The notes: generated from the letters alone by a model not told the origin. A stretch of 64,000 bases of DNA from an uncultured Alphaproteobacteria bacterium (GCA_937988775.1 CALKHP010000058.1:95565-159564); one strand, 5' to 3'. Counted from the first letter of the stretch, positions 43,342 to 53,103 are shown. Numbers and translations: made by a program.

Positions 43342-44403
43342 CTACGGGCGCACCTCGAACACCATGTTGAACGGCGTTTCGGTGGCGCGGCGGAAGCGCG
43401 AGAAGCCGGCATCGAGCGCCACCTTGCGCAGGCGGACCTCGCCGGCCTGCGCGCCGAGGCCGAGCCCGACCTCCTGCGACAGCGAAGCCGGCGTGCAGAT
43501 CATCGTCGAAGCACCATAAAACACCCGGCCGACCGGATTGAGATTGTCCTTCAGCCTGTCATGCGCGAACGGCTCGACGATCATCCACGAGCCGTCCTCG
43601 GCGAGCGTGTCCTTGATATGACGCCCGGCGCCGACCGGATCGCCCATGTCGTGCAGGCAATCGAACATGGTGACGAGGTCGTATTGCTGCTCCTCGAAAT
43701 CCTTGGCGGTCGCCTTCTGGAAGGTGATGCGGTCCTCGACCCCGGCTGCCGCGGCTGCCTGCTTCGCGCGCTCGATCGAGGGGCCGTGATAGTCGAAACC
43801 GTAGAAGCGCGACTTCGGGAAGGCCTGCGCCATCAGCACGGTCGAGGCGCCATGGCCGCAGCCGACATCGGCCACCACCGCGCCGCGCTCGAGCTTTTCC
43901 CGGACGCCTTCGAGCGCCGGGATCCACGATTCGACCAGATTGGCATTGTAGCCTGGCCGGAAGAAGCGCTCCGTTCCCCGGAACAGGCATTTATCATGCT
44001 CGTGCCAGCCAAAGCCCCTGCCGGTGCGGAACGCCTCGGCAATGCGCGGCTCGTCGAGCCACATCGACTGCACGATCTCGAAAGCGCCGGCGAAGAAGGC
44101 CGGGCTGCCCTCCTCGGCGAAGGCCATCGCCTGTTCCGGATTGAGGCTGAAGCGATCCTTGCCCTCGTCGTAATCGACATAGCCGGCGGCCGCCTGCGCC
44201 GAGAGCCATTCGCGCAGGTAGCGCTCCTTGACGCCGGTGCGCGCGGCAAGCTCGGCGGCGCTCAGCGCCGCACCATCGGCCATCGCCTTGTACAGGCCGA
44301 GCTGGTCGCCGAGCACCACCAGGCAGGCGGTGACGGAAGCGCCGAGATCGCCGACCAGTTGACCCACGAACGCATCGAGTTTCTGCATGTCGGGTGCACG
44401 CAT
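43342..44403 (-). CDS. SAM-dependent methyltransferase with N-terminal winged helix
   Basis: 353 residues. Residues 20-85 form a winged-helix dimerisation part (LGLYKAMADGAALSAAELAARTGVKERYLREWLSAQAAAGY), followed by a Rossmann methyltransferase domain. Motif I is VVADVGCGHGAS (about 174-185), with FYGFDYH and TMFDCLHDMGDP acidic motifs. The layout resembles O-methyltransferase-like proteins of unknown small-molecule substrate. ATG 44403 is preceded by GGGGGAGG. A perfect hairpin abuts the ribosome site. It is monocistronic and divergent from the aminotransferase. Confidence 0.87.
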   Translation of the reverse strand: MRAPDMQKLDAFVGQLVGDLGASVTACLVVLGDQLGLYKAMADGAALSAAELAARTGVKERYLREWLSAQAAAGYVDYDEGKDRFSLNPEQAMAFAEEGSPAFFAGAFEIVQSMWLDEPRIAEAFRTGRGFGWHEHDKCLFRGTERFFRPGYNANLVESWIPALEGVREKLERGAVVADVGCGHGASTVLMAQAFPKSRFYGFDYHGPSIERAKQAAAAAGVEDRITFQKATAKDFEEQQYDLVTMFDCLHDMGDPVGAGRHIKDTLAEDGSWMIVEPFAHDRLKDNLNPVGRVFYGASTMICTPASLSQEVGLGLGAQAGEVRLRKVALDAGFSRFRRATETPFNMVFEVRP

Positions 44404-44415
44404 GACGAACCTCCC

Positions 44416-44438
44416 CCGATGAGATTTTCTCTCATCGG
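44416..44438 (-). promoter_or_regulatory. Perfect inverted repeat overlapping the methyltransferase ribosome site
   Basis: CCGATGAG-N7-CTCATCGG lies 13-35 bp before the methyltransferase ATG. On the transcript the 3' arm overlaps the GGGGGAGG ribosome site (44410-44417) by two bases. It may be an operator or an RNA hairpin that limits ribosome access. The surrounding 44404-44732 region (329 bp) is otherwise an ordinary divergent promoter space in which I see no gene. Confidence 0.45.
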
Positions 44439-44732
44439 ATCAACGCCCGCCAGCAGTCTGCAAGAAGGGCTACATTGTAAATTCTATGCCCTCAAAGTCA
44501 AGAAAACGCGCCACGGCCGCTCTCGTATTTAACGCCTAGTCTCGACCGTGCCTGGCAATGCGCGCGCGTCAAATCCCGGCGCTTTCGCGGCGCCGCGCGA
44601 TCCGACGCGCCGTTCGGCGATATAGTCTCAAAAATCTTGCGCTTTCGGCGCGCATGCCCGAGATTGGCTGCTCTCGTTTCGCGCCGGGCGTGCCGCGCAT
44701 TGCCCGCTGACATCCAGCCACGGACCATCTCC

Positions 44733-45923
44733 ATGACAGTCGAACCGGTTTCCGCTTTCGCCCGCATCGGCGAAGAAAATGCTTTCGCCGTTCTCGCCCG
44801 CGCCAATACGTTGGCGGCGCAAGGCCGGGACATCATCAATCTCGGCATCGGCCAGCCGGATTTTTCCACGCCCGGTCATATCGTCGAGGCGGCGATCAAG
44901 GCGTTGCGCGACGGCCATCACGGCTACACGGCGGCCACCGGCATCCAGCCGCTGCGCGAGGGCGTCGCGGCTGATCTCGACCGGCGTTTCGGCGTCAGCG
45001 TCAATCCGGACAACGTGCTGATCGTGCCGGGCGGCAAGGTCACCATGTTCATGGCGATCCTGATGTTCGGCGAGCCGGGCGGCGAAATCATGTATCCCGA
45101 TCCCGGCTTCCCGATCTATCGCTCGATGATCGAGTTCACCGGCGCGACGCCGATTCCGGTGCCGATCCGCGAGGAGAACGGCTTCGCCTTCTCGGCCGAC
45201 GAGACGCTGGCGCTGATCACGCCGAAGACCCGGCTGATCATCATCAATTCGCCAGCCAACCCGACCGGCGGCGTCACGCCCAAGGCCGAGGTCGACAAGC
45301 TGGTGGCGGGGCTGGCGAAGCACCCCCATGTCGCCATCATGTCGGACGAGATCTACGACCAGATGCTCTATGACGGCGAGAAACACGTCTGCCTGCTGAG
45401 CTATCCGGAAATCCGCGACCGCACCATCCTGCTCAACGGCTGGTCGAAGACCTACGCCATGACCGGCTGGCGCATGGGCTATTCGGTCTGGCCCTCGAAC
45501 CTGCTCGACGCCGCGCGCAAGCTCGCGGTCAATTCCTATTCCTGCGTCAATGCTCCCGCGCAATGGGCCGGGCTTGCCGCGCTGACCGGCCCGCAGGATG
45601 CGGTCGCCATGATGGGCGCCGAATTCGACCGGCGCCGCAAGGCGGTCGTCGCCGGGCTGAACGCCTTGCCGGGCGTCTCGTGCATCACGCCGAAGGGGGC
45701 GTTCTACGCCTTCCCCAACGTGTCGCAGACCGGCTGGAAGGCCAAGCCGCTCGCCTCGGCGCTGCTGGAAGATGCCGGCGTCGCCACCATTGGCGGCCCG
45801 GATTTCGGCGTGTTCGGCGAGGGTTATATCCGCCTGAGCTACGCCAATTCGCTCGAGAATATCGAGAAGGCGCTGCAGCGCATGGGCGATTTCCTCAACC
45901 GGAAGAACGCCGCACGGGCGTAA
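44733..45923 (+). CDS. PLP-dependent class I/II aminotransferase
   Basis: Fold-type I aminotransferase of 396 residues. INLGIGQPDFSTP is at the N-terminus, NSPANPTGG contacts PLP, and the Schiff-base lysine is in GWSKTYAMTGWRMGY. The phosphate-binding and carboxylate-binding arginine is in EGYIRLSYANS. It likely transaminates aspartate, alanine or aromatic amino acids. Start ATG 44733. The LtrA gene follows 22 bp later on the same strand. An open frame before the ATG has no ribosome site and was not included. Confidence 0.88.
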   Translation: MTVEPVSAFARIGEENAFAVLARANTLAAQGRDIINLGIGQPDFSTPGHIVEAAIKALRDGHHGYTAATGIQPLREGVAADLDRRFGVSVNPDNVLIVPGGKVTMFMAILMFGEPGGEIMYPDPGFPIYRSMIEFTGATPIPVPIREENGFAFSADETLALITPKTRLIIINSPANPTGGVTPKAEVDKLVAGLAKHPHVAIMSDEIYDQMLYDGEKHVCLLSYPEIRDRTILLNGWSKTYAMTGWRMGYSVWPSNLLDAARKLAVNSYSCVNAPAQWAGLAALTGPQDAVAMMGAEFDRRRKAVVAGLNALPGVSCITPKGAFYAFPNVSQTGWKAKPLASALLEDAGVATIGGPDFGVFGEGYIRLSYANSLENIEKALQRMGDFLNRKNAARA

Positions 45924-45945
45924 GCTGCGCCGGACAGGAGCGCGC

Positions 45946-47118
45946 ATGATCGACGAGAGCAACCGGCAAGGCTTGCAGCGCCAGCGCGCTCCCGGCGCGG
46001 AGGCGAAAGTCTCCAATGTCGAGCTGTTCTTCGACCTGGTCTTCGTCTTCGCTGTCACGCAACTGTCCCACACCCTGCTCAAGGACGTGAGCTGGCAGAA
46101 CGGGCTGCAGACCGGCCTGCTGTTCCTGGCGGTATGGTGGGTGTGGATCTACACTTCCTGGGTCACCAACTGGCTCGACCCGGAGCGCACGCCGGTGCGC
46201 GTGGCGCTGTTCGTGCTGATGCTCGCCGGCTTGGTGCTGTCGATCTCGATCCCGCAAGCCTTCGGCGAGCGCGGCCTGATGTTCGCGCTCGCCTATGTCG
46301 CCATGCAGGCCGGCCGTCCCCTGTTCATGCTCTGGGCGCTGCGCGGCGTGAACCCGAACAACTTCCGCAATTTCCAGCGCATCCTGTGCTGGGCGGCGCT
46401 CTCCGGCGTGTTCTGGCTCTCCGGCGGCCTGAGCGGGGGCGAAACCCGGCTGGCGCTGTGGTGCGCGGCCCTCGTGCTCGAATATTGCGGGCCGGCGCTG
46501 GGCTTTCGCGTGCCCAGCCTCGGCCGCTCGACCACCGCCGACTGGGATGTCGATGGCGGCCATCTCGCGGAGCGCTGCTCGCTGTTCATCATCATCGCGC
46601 TCGGCGAATCGCTGCTCGTCACCGGCGCGACCTTCGCCGATAGCGACTTCGCCGCACCGACAATCGCCGCCTTCCTGCTCGCCTTCGTCGGGGCTGCGGC
46701 AATGTGGTGGCTGTATTTCGATACCGGCGCGGCGCGCGGCAGCCACTCGATCGCGCATGCCGACAACCCCGGCCGGCTCGCCCGCCTCGCCTATACCTAT
46801 CTGCATCTGCTGATCGTCGCCGGCATCATCGTCTCGGCGGTGGCGGACGAGATGACGCTCGCCCATCCGCTCGGGGCTGCGGACGGGCGCAGCGCCGCCA
46901 TGATCGTCGCCGGGCCGCTGCTTTACGTGGCTGGCAACGGCCTGTTCAAACGCGCCTATACCGGGCGCTTCCCGCTATCGCATGGCGTCGGGCTGGCAAT
47001 CCTGGCCGCCTCGGCGCTGATCGGCTGGCATTGGCCGCCGCTGGCGCTTTACGCCGCGACGACGCTCGCACTGGTCGTGGCGGCGGCCTGGGAAACACGG
47101 TCTCTCAAGGCCGCCTGA
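45946..47118 (+). CDS. Low temperature requirement A (LtrA) family membrane protein
   Basis: 390-residue integral membrane protein with about ten or eleven helices. The N-terminus VSNVELFFDLVFVFAVTQLSH is the LtrA family signature, and a second block CSLFIIIALGESLLVTGATF lies mid-protein. The function is unknown; the family was named from a Listeria low-temperature mutant. ATG 45946 has CAGGAG nine bases upstream. It is the second gene of a pair with the aminotransferase. Confidence 0.88.
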   Translation: MIDESNRQGLQRQRAPGAEAKVSNVELFFDLVFVFAVTQLSHTLLKDVSWQNGLQTGLLFLAVWWVWIYTSWVTNWLDPERTPVRVALFVLMLAGLVLSISIPQAFGERGLMFALAYVAMQAGRPLFMLWALRGVNPNNFRNFQRILCWAALSGVFWLSGGLSGGETRLALWCAALVLEYCGPALGFRVPSLGRSTTADWDVDGGHLAERCSLFIIIALGESLLVTGATFADSDFAAPTIAAFLLAFVGAAAMWWLYFDTGAARGSHSIAHADNPGRLARLAYTYLHLLIVAGIIVSAVADEMTLAHPLGAADGRSAAMIVAGPLLYVAGNGLFKRAYTGRFPLSHGVGLAILAASALIGWHWPPLALYAATTLALVVAAAWETRSLKAA

Positions 47119-47123
47119 TCGCC

Positions 47124-48233
47124 TCAGTTGTCGTGGAAATCCGGCACCCGGCTGATGCGGTCCCATGGGCGCAACTGCGCGGCGGCTGCCTCATAGGAGG
47201 CAAGGATCCGGCCGGCCAGCGCGCCGGTCGCGCCGATTTCCTGGCGCAACGCGCTGGCGATCTTGTGGGCGTCCTTCAGGACCTCGACCGGCAGACCGGC
47301 CAGCGTCACGTTCGGCAGGCTGGCGATCTCGCGCAGCGCCACGCCCTGGCCAAGCTGCGCCTCGGCCAGTCCGGCCGCGTGCTCGGCGCGGCACGCCTCG
47401 CGGACGATCGCCTTGAGGTCGTCCGGCAGCTTGTCCCAGGCGGCGAGGTTGATCACCGCCTCGGCCGCGCCGTTCGGCTTGTTGAAGCCCGGCACGTAGC
47501 AGAACGGCGCGATGCGCTGCAAACCGATATCGAGATCGTTCATCGGCCCGAGCAGTTCGACCGCATCGATGACGCCGCGCTCGAGGCTCGGATAGACGTC
47601 GCCCGGCGGGATGACCTGCGGCACCGCACCCATGCGGCGGTAGAGTTCGCCACCAAGCCCCGAGACGCGGATGCGCAGGCCCTTGATATCTCCCGGTCCG
47701 CGGATTTCGCGGCGAAACCAGCCGGCGAGCGACGGCCCGGTATTGCCGGCGAGAAACGGTTGCAGGCCGAGCGGGCGGTAAAGCTCTTCCCACAGCGCCT
47801 GGCCGCCGCCGAAGCCGATCCATGATTCATGCAGGATCGGTGACAGGCCGAACGGCACGCTGGTGAAGAACACGCTCGCCGCGATCTTGCCCTGCAGGAA
47901 GAACGAGGCGGTATGGCCCATCTCGACCGTGCCGTTCGAGACGGCGTCGGCGACCGCGAAGGCCGGCACGATCTCGCCCGCCGCAAAGGTCGCGACCTCC
48001 ATGCGCCCGCCAGCCATCGTGTTGATGCGGGCGGCGAGGCGCTGCGCCGAAACGCCCGGCCCCTTCATGGTTTTCGGCCACGCCGTCGCCATGCGCCAGC
48101 GGATCACGCCGCCTTCCGTGGCCGCGACCGCGGGGGAGCCGAGCACGATGGCAGCACCTGCCGCGAGCGCGCCGCGCCGCGACGGTTTCGCCCTCGCCGC
48201 GATTGCGGGGGCGCCTCGAAGCAAAGCCTCCAT
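47124..48233 (-). CDS. TRAP transporter DctP-type binding protein (TakP-like), orphan
   Basis: Periplasmic binding protein of 369 residues. The N-terminus has PSRRGALAAGAAIVLGSPAVA, a possible Tat signal. The mature part starts IRWRMATAWPKTMKGPG and contains GLRIRVSGLGGELYRRMGAVPQVIPPGDVYPSLERGVIDAVELLGP, the 2-oxoacid-binding TakP pattern. ATG 48233 overlaps the stop of the DUF533 gene by one base. The frame is open far upstream, but there it only shadows the DUF533 gene. No DctQ/DctM genes are adjacent, so its membrane partner is encoded elsewhere. Confidence 0.85.
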   Translation of the reverse strand: MEALLRGAPAIAARAKPSRRGALAAGAAIVLGSPAVAATEGGVIRWRMATAWPKTMKGPGVSAQRLAARINTMAGGRMEVATFAAGEIVPAFAVADAVSNGTVEMGHTASFFLQGKIAASVFFTSVPFGLSPILHESWIGFGGGQALWEELYRPLGLQPFLAGNTGPSLAGWFRREIRGPGDIKGLRIRVSGLGGELYRRMGAVPQVIPPGDVYPSLERGVIDAVELLGPMNDLDIGLQRIAPFCYVPGFNKPNGAAEAVINLAAWDKLPDDLKAIVREACRAEHAAGLAEAQLGQGVALREIASLPNVTLAGLPVEVLKDAHKIASALRQEIGATGALAGRILASYEAAAAQLRPWDRISRVPDFHDN

Positions 48234-49108
48234 CAACCTGTCGCCTTTGCGTTCAGCGCCGCCGCATCGATATGCGCCACCAGGCCGGCATCGAGGCCGA
48301 GCCCGTCGCCGAGCCGCTTGAGAAAACCCTGCTCGGCGCTGGTATCGGGATCGATCGCCAGCCGCGCGGCTGTGTACAGCTGCACCGCCGTTTCCGGCCC
48401 GTCGGCCATGGCGACGAGCGCCTCGACCGTGGCCGGCCTGGCGAATTCCTGCTCGAGGAAGGCGCTTGCCTCCGGATCGAGCCCCGCCTTGCCGATCGCG
48501 CCGAGGATGGTGGCGCGCTCCGCCGCATCGACAGTGCCATCGGCGGCGGCCGCCGCGATCATCGCCTTGAGGCTGGCGAGCGCCGCATCGTTGTTGCCGG
48601 CCGCCTCGGCGCCGAAACCGCTGCCGGCGGGCGCGGGCAGCAATGCCGGGCTGCCGGTATCGACCACCGGCTTGCCCTGCTGGTAATTCTGGTAGGCCTT
48701 GTAGGCGAGGCCGCCGAGCATGGCGAGACCGCCAAGCTTGGCGGCGCTGCCGGCAACGCCGCGCCCGGCCTGCGTGCCGATGAGCAGGCTGCCGAGCGTG
48801 CCGAGCACCGCGCCGGTCGCCATTTGATTGTTGCCGACCAACTCCTTCGCCTTGGCAAGAAGCTGATCCGGGCTCTGGCCGGTCAATTGCCCGAGCATGC
48901 CCTGCAGCGATTGCCCGGCCCCGGTCGACTGGTCGACCTTCTGGGCGGCATCGCGCACACCCTGCGTCGCCTGCCCGAACAGCGCGCCGGCAATATTCTG
49001 CAGGTTGCCGAGAGCACCACCGGCTTGCGGCGTCTCGCCCTGCGCTTGGCCCTGTTGTGGCTGGCCCGCTCCGAGAAGCGCATTGAGAAGCTGGTTGGCA
49101 TCGAACAT
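48233..49108 (-). CDS. DUF533 / TerB-like protein
   Basis: 291 residues from ATG 49108 (GGGAGACACC upstream). A low-complexity Gln/Gly-rich N-terminus (LLNALLGAGQPQQGQAQGE) and a glycine-rich hydrophobic middle (GAVLGTLGSLLIGTQAGRGVAGSAAKLGGLAMLGG) precede a C-terminal TerB-like helical domain (NDAALASLKAMIAAAAADGTVDAAERATIL...). This is the usual DUF533 (YebE) layout. The family sits in the inner membrane and is of unknown function. It is translationally coupled to the TakP-like gene. Confidence 0.82.
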   Translation of the reverse strand: MFDANQLLNALLGAGQPQQGQAQGETPQAGGALGNLQNIAGALFGQATQGVRDAAQKVDQSTGAGQSLQGMLGQLTGQSPDQLLAKAKELVGNNQMATGAVLGTLGSLLIGTQAGRGVAGSAAKLGGLAMLGGLAYKAYQNYQQGKPVVDTGSPALLPAPAGSGFGAEAAGNNDAALASLKAMIAAAAADGTVDAAERATILGAIGKAGLDPEASAFLEQEFARPATVEALVAMADGPETAVQLYTAARLAIDPDTSAEQGFLKRLGDGLGLDAGLVAHIDAAALNAKATG

Positions 49109-49179
49109 CGGTGTCTCCCTGATCCATTGACGGCGCGGCCAAGGCAGCGCCCAGTTGAGGTCGCTACAAAGCGTGTCGT

Positions 49180-49833
49180 TCAGGCTTTTCCGGGGCGCAG
49201 CGCCACCGCTTCGCGCGCAAGCTTGGTGATCGCGCTCCAGTCGCGGCTCTTGACGGCGGCGCCCGGTGCCAGCCACGAGCCGCCGACGCAGATCACGTTG
49301 GCGAGCGCCAGATAGCCGGCGGCCTTGCCGGCATCGATGCCGCCGGTCGGGCAGAATTTCACCTGCGGCACCGGCGCCGATACCGCTTTCAGATAGGCAG
49401 CACCGCCAGCCGCCTCGGCGGGGAAGAATTTCAGCCGGTCGAAACCGGCCGCCGCCAGCGTCAGCATCTCCGAGACGGTGGCGCAGCCGGGCAGCGCCGG
49501 CACGGGCGCGGCGGCGAGCTTGTCGACGAAGCGCTGACTGGTGCCGGGCGTGACGATGAACTGCGCTCCCGCTGCCAGAGCCTGAGCGAGCTGAGCCTCA
49601 TCGAGCACCGTGCCGGCGCCGACCATGCAATCGGGCAGTGCCTTGCGCAACGCCGCGATGCAGGCGAGCGCGGCTTCAGTGCGCAGCGTGATCTCGAGCA
49701 CCGTGATGCCGCCATCGGCGAGCGCCCGGCCGAGTGCCACCGCTTCATCCGGCTCTGAAACGGTCATCACCGGCATCACCGGCACATTCACCAGCATACG
49801 GTCGATCGCGGCGGTCTTTTCGGCGGGCGTCAT
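49180..49833 (-). CDS. eda: KDPG/KHG aldolase
   Basis: 217-residue class I aldolase cleaving 2-keto-3-deoxy-6-phosphogluconate to pyruvate and glyceraldehyde 3-phosphate, and 4-hydroxy-2-oxoglutarate to pyruvate and glyoxylate. The catalytic glutamate is in VLEITLRT, the Schiff-base lysine in RLKFFPAEAAGG, and the phosphate loop in FCPTGGI. ATG 49833. It is 71 bp upstream of the DUF533 gene and otherwise alone. It completes an Entner-Doudoroff-type route and could also serve the sugar-acid operon at 36-43 kb. Confidence 0.92.
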   Translation of the reverse strand: MTPAEKTAAIDRMLVNVPVMPVMTVSEPDEAVALGRALADGGITVLEITLRTEAALACIAALRKALPDCMVGAGTVLDEAQLAQALAAGAQFIVTPGTSQRFVDKLAAAPVPALPGCATVSEMLTLAAAGFDRLKFFPAEAAGGAAYLKAVSAPVPQVKFCPTGGIDAGKAAGYLALANVICVGGSWLAPGAAVKSRDWSAITKLAREAVALRPGKA

Positions 49834-49935
49834 GGTCTGGCCTCAGGTTTCGGCGGGAATGCTCCTGTTTAGAGCAGGCCGTGTTAAATGGGAACGGCCG
49901 TAGGTGCACAGCTGACCTGCAGCGCCGCACCGGCG

Positions 49936-52900
49936 CTATTCGGCGGCCATTTTGACGCGCGGCCCATGCGGCTCGCCCTCAGCGTCGGCCGGCTCCTCGC
50001 GCGGCCCGATCAACGGGCCGAGCAGGCGGCCGATGATCCGGCCGAGATCGTCCATCACCATGTAGAAGGCCGGCACGAAAACCAGGCTGAGCAGGGTCGA
50101 GACGATCAGCCCGCCGATAACCGCGATCGCCATCGGCGAGCGGAATTCGCCGCCGTCGCCGACGCCATAGGCCGATGGCAGCATGCCGGCTGCCATGGCG
50201 ATCGAGGTCATCACGATCGGGCGTGCGCGCTTGCGGCCGGCATCGATCATCGCTTCGAGGCGCGGCACGCCCTTGGCGCGCTCCTCGACCGCGAACTCGA
50301 CCAGCATGATGGCGTTCTTGGTGACGACACCCATCAGCATCAGCACGCCGATGAACACCGGCATCGAGACCGGATTATCCGTCGCCAGCAGCGCGATGAC
50401 CACGCCGCCGAACGACAGCGGCAGCGACAGCAGGATGGTGATCGGCGGGAACACGCTGCCGAACAGCAGCACCAGCACGCCGAGCACCAGCACCATGCCG
50501 ATGCCCATTGCCGTCACGAAACCCTCGCGCACCTCGTTGGAGGCTTCGGCATCGCCCGAATCCTGCAACCGTACGCCGCTCGGCAGCGCTTTCGCCTCGG
50601 GCAGGTTGCGAATGATCTCGATCGCCTGATCGAGGGTCAGGCCGTTGAGATCGGCGCCGAGCACGGCGCGGCGCATGCGGTCGTAGCGCTGGATCGAGCT
50701 TGGCCCCTGCGAGAACGAAACATCGGCCACCGAGGACAGCGGCACCGCCTTGCCCGCCGCCATGACGCGCAAGCCCCTGATCTCCTGCAGGTCGCCGCGC
50801 GCCGCCTCGTCGAGCTGCACGCGGATCGGCACCAGCCGGTCGCCGACATTGAACTTGGCGAGATTGGCATCGACATCGCCGATCGTCGCGATCCGCACCG
50901 CCTCGGACATCGCCTCCGGCGTCACGCCGAGCGAGGCCGCCTTTTCGTAGCGCGGCACGATACGGATCTCGGGCCGGTCGAGCGCCGCGCTCGAGGCGAC
51001 GTTGGAGAAGCCGGGCTGACGCCGCATGGCGGCAATCAGCGCATCGAGCGGCTGGCTCATGTCGATGCCATCCTCGGCCACCAGGCTGATCGAGGCCTCG
51101 CGCTCGCCGCGCTCATTGACATACCACACGCGCGTATCGGGGATGCCCGCCAGCATGCGCGACAGCTTGCCCTCGATCTGCTTCTGGCTCAGCGTACGCT
51201 CGGCCTTGGGCACGAGCCGCACGAACAACGCCGCCTTGCGGACTTCGAGCCCCTGCCCCGTCGGCGTCGAACCGCCGATCACGAACACGCTGCGCACCTC
51301 GGGCAACTCCTTGATCGTGGCGGCCATGCGGTCGGTGGTGACGCGCGTGTCGTCCAGCGTCGAGCCGGGCGGCAACTCGGCCGAGATCACGATGCGCGAT
51401 TCGTCGCCTGCCGGGATGAAGCCGGTCGGCAGCAATTGCGTGCTCCACAGCGACAGCGCGAACAGCCCGAGGCCGGCGGCAAGCGTGACATAGGCATGCG
51501 GCAGCCTGACTGCGCGCTTGAAGCGGCCGATGCCGAGCCGGACCGGCTTCGAGCTGTCGAGCGACAGGTGCAGGAAGCGCGTATAGGCCCGCATCACCCA
51601 GCCATCGCCGCCGTCATGTTCGGGGATCGGCCGCATCAGATAGGCCGCCATCATCGGCGTGATCAGGCGCGCCACCAGCAGCGAGACCAGCACGGCAGCT
51701 GCGACCGTCAGGCCGAACTGCCGGAAATACTGCCCGGCAATGCCATCCATGAAACTGACCGGCACGAACACCGCCACGATGGTGAAGGTGATGGCGATCA
51801 CCGCGAGACCGATCTCGTCCGCCGCCTCGATCGCCGCGCGATAGGGCGACTTGCCCATGCGCATATGGCGCACGATGTTCTCGATCTCGACAATGGCATC
51901 ATCGACCAGGATGCCGGTGACCAGCGTCACGCCGAGCAGGCTGACCAGATTGAGCGAGAAGCCCATGGCGCTCATCGCCCAGAAGGCCGGGATCGCCGAC
52001 AGCGGCAGCGCGATCGCCGAGATCAGCGTCGCGCGCCAGTTGCGCAGGAACAGGAACACCACCAGCACCGCCAGCGCCGCGCCTTCAAGCAGCGTGTGCA
52101 TGGCGGCTTCGTAATTGCCCTTGGTGTAGCTGACCGCATCGTCGATGCGGGTGAGCGACACGCGCGGATAATCCTGGCGCAGTTGCTGGATCGCGCCGTC
52201 GGTCTCCTCGCCGACGGAGAGTTCGCTGGCGCCTTTCGAGCGGAACACCGCGAAGGACACCACCGGCTGGCCATCAAGCCGCGCGAAGGTACGGGGTTCG
52301 GCCGCGCCATCCTCGACGCGGCCGAGTTCCTTCAGCCGCACCGAGCGCCCGTCGGCAAGCGCGATGCGCGTCTCGGCAAGGTCCTCGACGCTGCGGCGTC
52401 CCGCCAGCGTACGGATCGCCTGCTCCTGCCCGCCGACCTCGCCGCGCCCGCCGCCGAGATCGACATTGGTGGCGAGCACCTGGCGGTTGACGCCACCGGC
52501 GGTGAGGCCGAGCGCCAGCAGCCGGTCCGGATCGAGCGAGATGACGATCTGCCGCGTCACCCCGCCATAGCGCTCGACGCGGCCGACGCCCTTCAGCCCC
52601 TGCAGCTTGCGCTTGATGACGTTGTCGACGTGCCAAGACAACTCCTCCGGCGTCATGCCGGGCGAGGAGGCGGCATAGGTCAGGATCGACTGGCCCTCGA
52701 CATCGATGCGCTGGATCTGCGGCTCGTTGATGGTGCGCGGCAGGTCGGTCCTGATCTTGGAGATCGCATCCTTGACGTCGTTGAGCGCCCGGTCGGTATT
52801 CACCTCCAGGCGGAACTCCATCAGCGTCTGCGACGACCCGTCGGTGACGGTCGAGACGACATGCTTGACGCCGGCGATGCTGGCGACGGCATCCTCGACC

Positions 52901-53103
52901 TTCTTGGTAACCTGCGTTTCGAGTTCGGCCGGGGCCGCGCCCGATTGCGTCACGGTGATCGAGACGATCGGGATGTCGATATTCGGGAAGCGCGTCACCG
53001 GCAGGTTGATGAAGCTGACGATGCCGAGCAGCATCAGCACCGTGAACAGCACGAGCGCCGGGATCGGCTGCCGGATCGACCAGGCCGAGACGTTGAGCTT
53101 CAT
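49936..53103 (-). CDS. RND efflux transporter, inner-membrane pump (AcrB/HAE1 family)
   Basis: 1055-residue proton-driven drug exporter. The N-terminus WSIRQPIPALVLFTVLMLLGI is typical. Proton-relay aspartates are in TGILVDDAIVEIENIVRHM in helix 4, and a helix 10-11 region is GVLMLMGVVTKNAIMLVEFA. Two periplasmic porter halves are present, so the protein is complete. ATG 53103 overlaps the adaptor stop by 4 bp. No outer-membrane TolC-type gene is next to it. It is part of the tetR-adaptor-pump operon reading left. Confidence 0.93.
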   Translation of the reverse strand: MKLNVSAWSIRQPIPALVLFTVLMLLGIVSFINLPVTRFPNIDIPIVSITVTQSGAAPAELETQVTKKVEDAVASIAGVKHVVSTVTDGSSQTLMEFRLEVNTDRALNDVKDAISKIRTDLPRTINEPQIQRIDVEGQSILTYAASSPGMTPEELSWHVDNVIKRKLQGLKGVGRVERYGGVTRQIVISLDPDRLLALGLTAGGVNRQVLATNVDLGGGRGEVGGQEQAIRTLAGRRSVEDLAETRIALADGRSVRLKELGRVEDGAAEPRTFARLDGQPVVSFAVFRSKGASELSVGEETDGAIQQLRQDYPRVSLTRIDDAVSYTKGNYEAAMHTLLEGAALAVLVVFLFLRNWRATLISAIALPLSAIPAFWAMSAMGFSLNLVSLLGVTLVTGILVDDAIVEIENIVRHMRMGKSPYRAAIEAADEIGLAVIAITFTIVAVFVPVSFMDGIAGQYFRQFGLTVAAAVLVSLLVARLITPMMAAYLMRPIPEHDGGDGWVMRAYTRFLHLSLDSSKPVRLGIGRFKRAVRLPHAYVTLAAGLGLFALSLWSTQLLPTGFIPAGDESRIVISAELPPGSTLDDTRVTTDRMAATIKELPEVRSVFVIGGSTPTGQGLEVRKAALFVRLVPKAERTLSQKQIEGKLSRMLAGIPDTRVWYVNERGEREASISLVAEDGIDMSQPLDALIAAMRRQPGFSNVASSAALDRPEIRIVPRYEKAASLGVTPEAMSEAVRIATIGDVDANLAKFNVGDRLVPIRVQLDEAARGDLQEIRGLRVMAAGKAVPLSSVADVSFSQGPSSIQRYDRMRRAVLGADLNGLTLDQAIEIIRNLPEAKALPSGVRLQDSGDAEASNEVREGFVTAMGIGMVLVLGVLVLLFGSVFPPITILLSLPLSFGGVVIALLATDNPVSMPVFIGVLMLMGVVTKNAIMLVEFAVEERAKGVPRLEAMIDAGRKRARPIVMTSIAMAAGMLPSAYGVGDGGEFRSPMAIAVIGGLIVSTLLSLVFVPAFYMVMDDLGRIIGRLLGPLIGPREEPADAEGEPHGPRVKMAAE

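Noticed and set aside
48234..49142. N-terminal extension of the TakP-like protein
   Set aside because: The extra 303 codons only read a shifted frame of the DUF533 gene; the ATG at 48233 with signal peptide is the real start.
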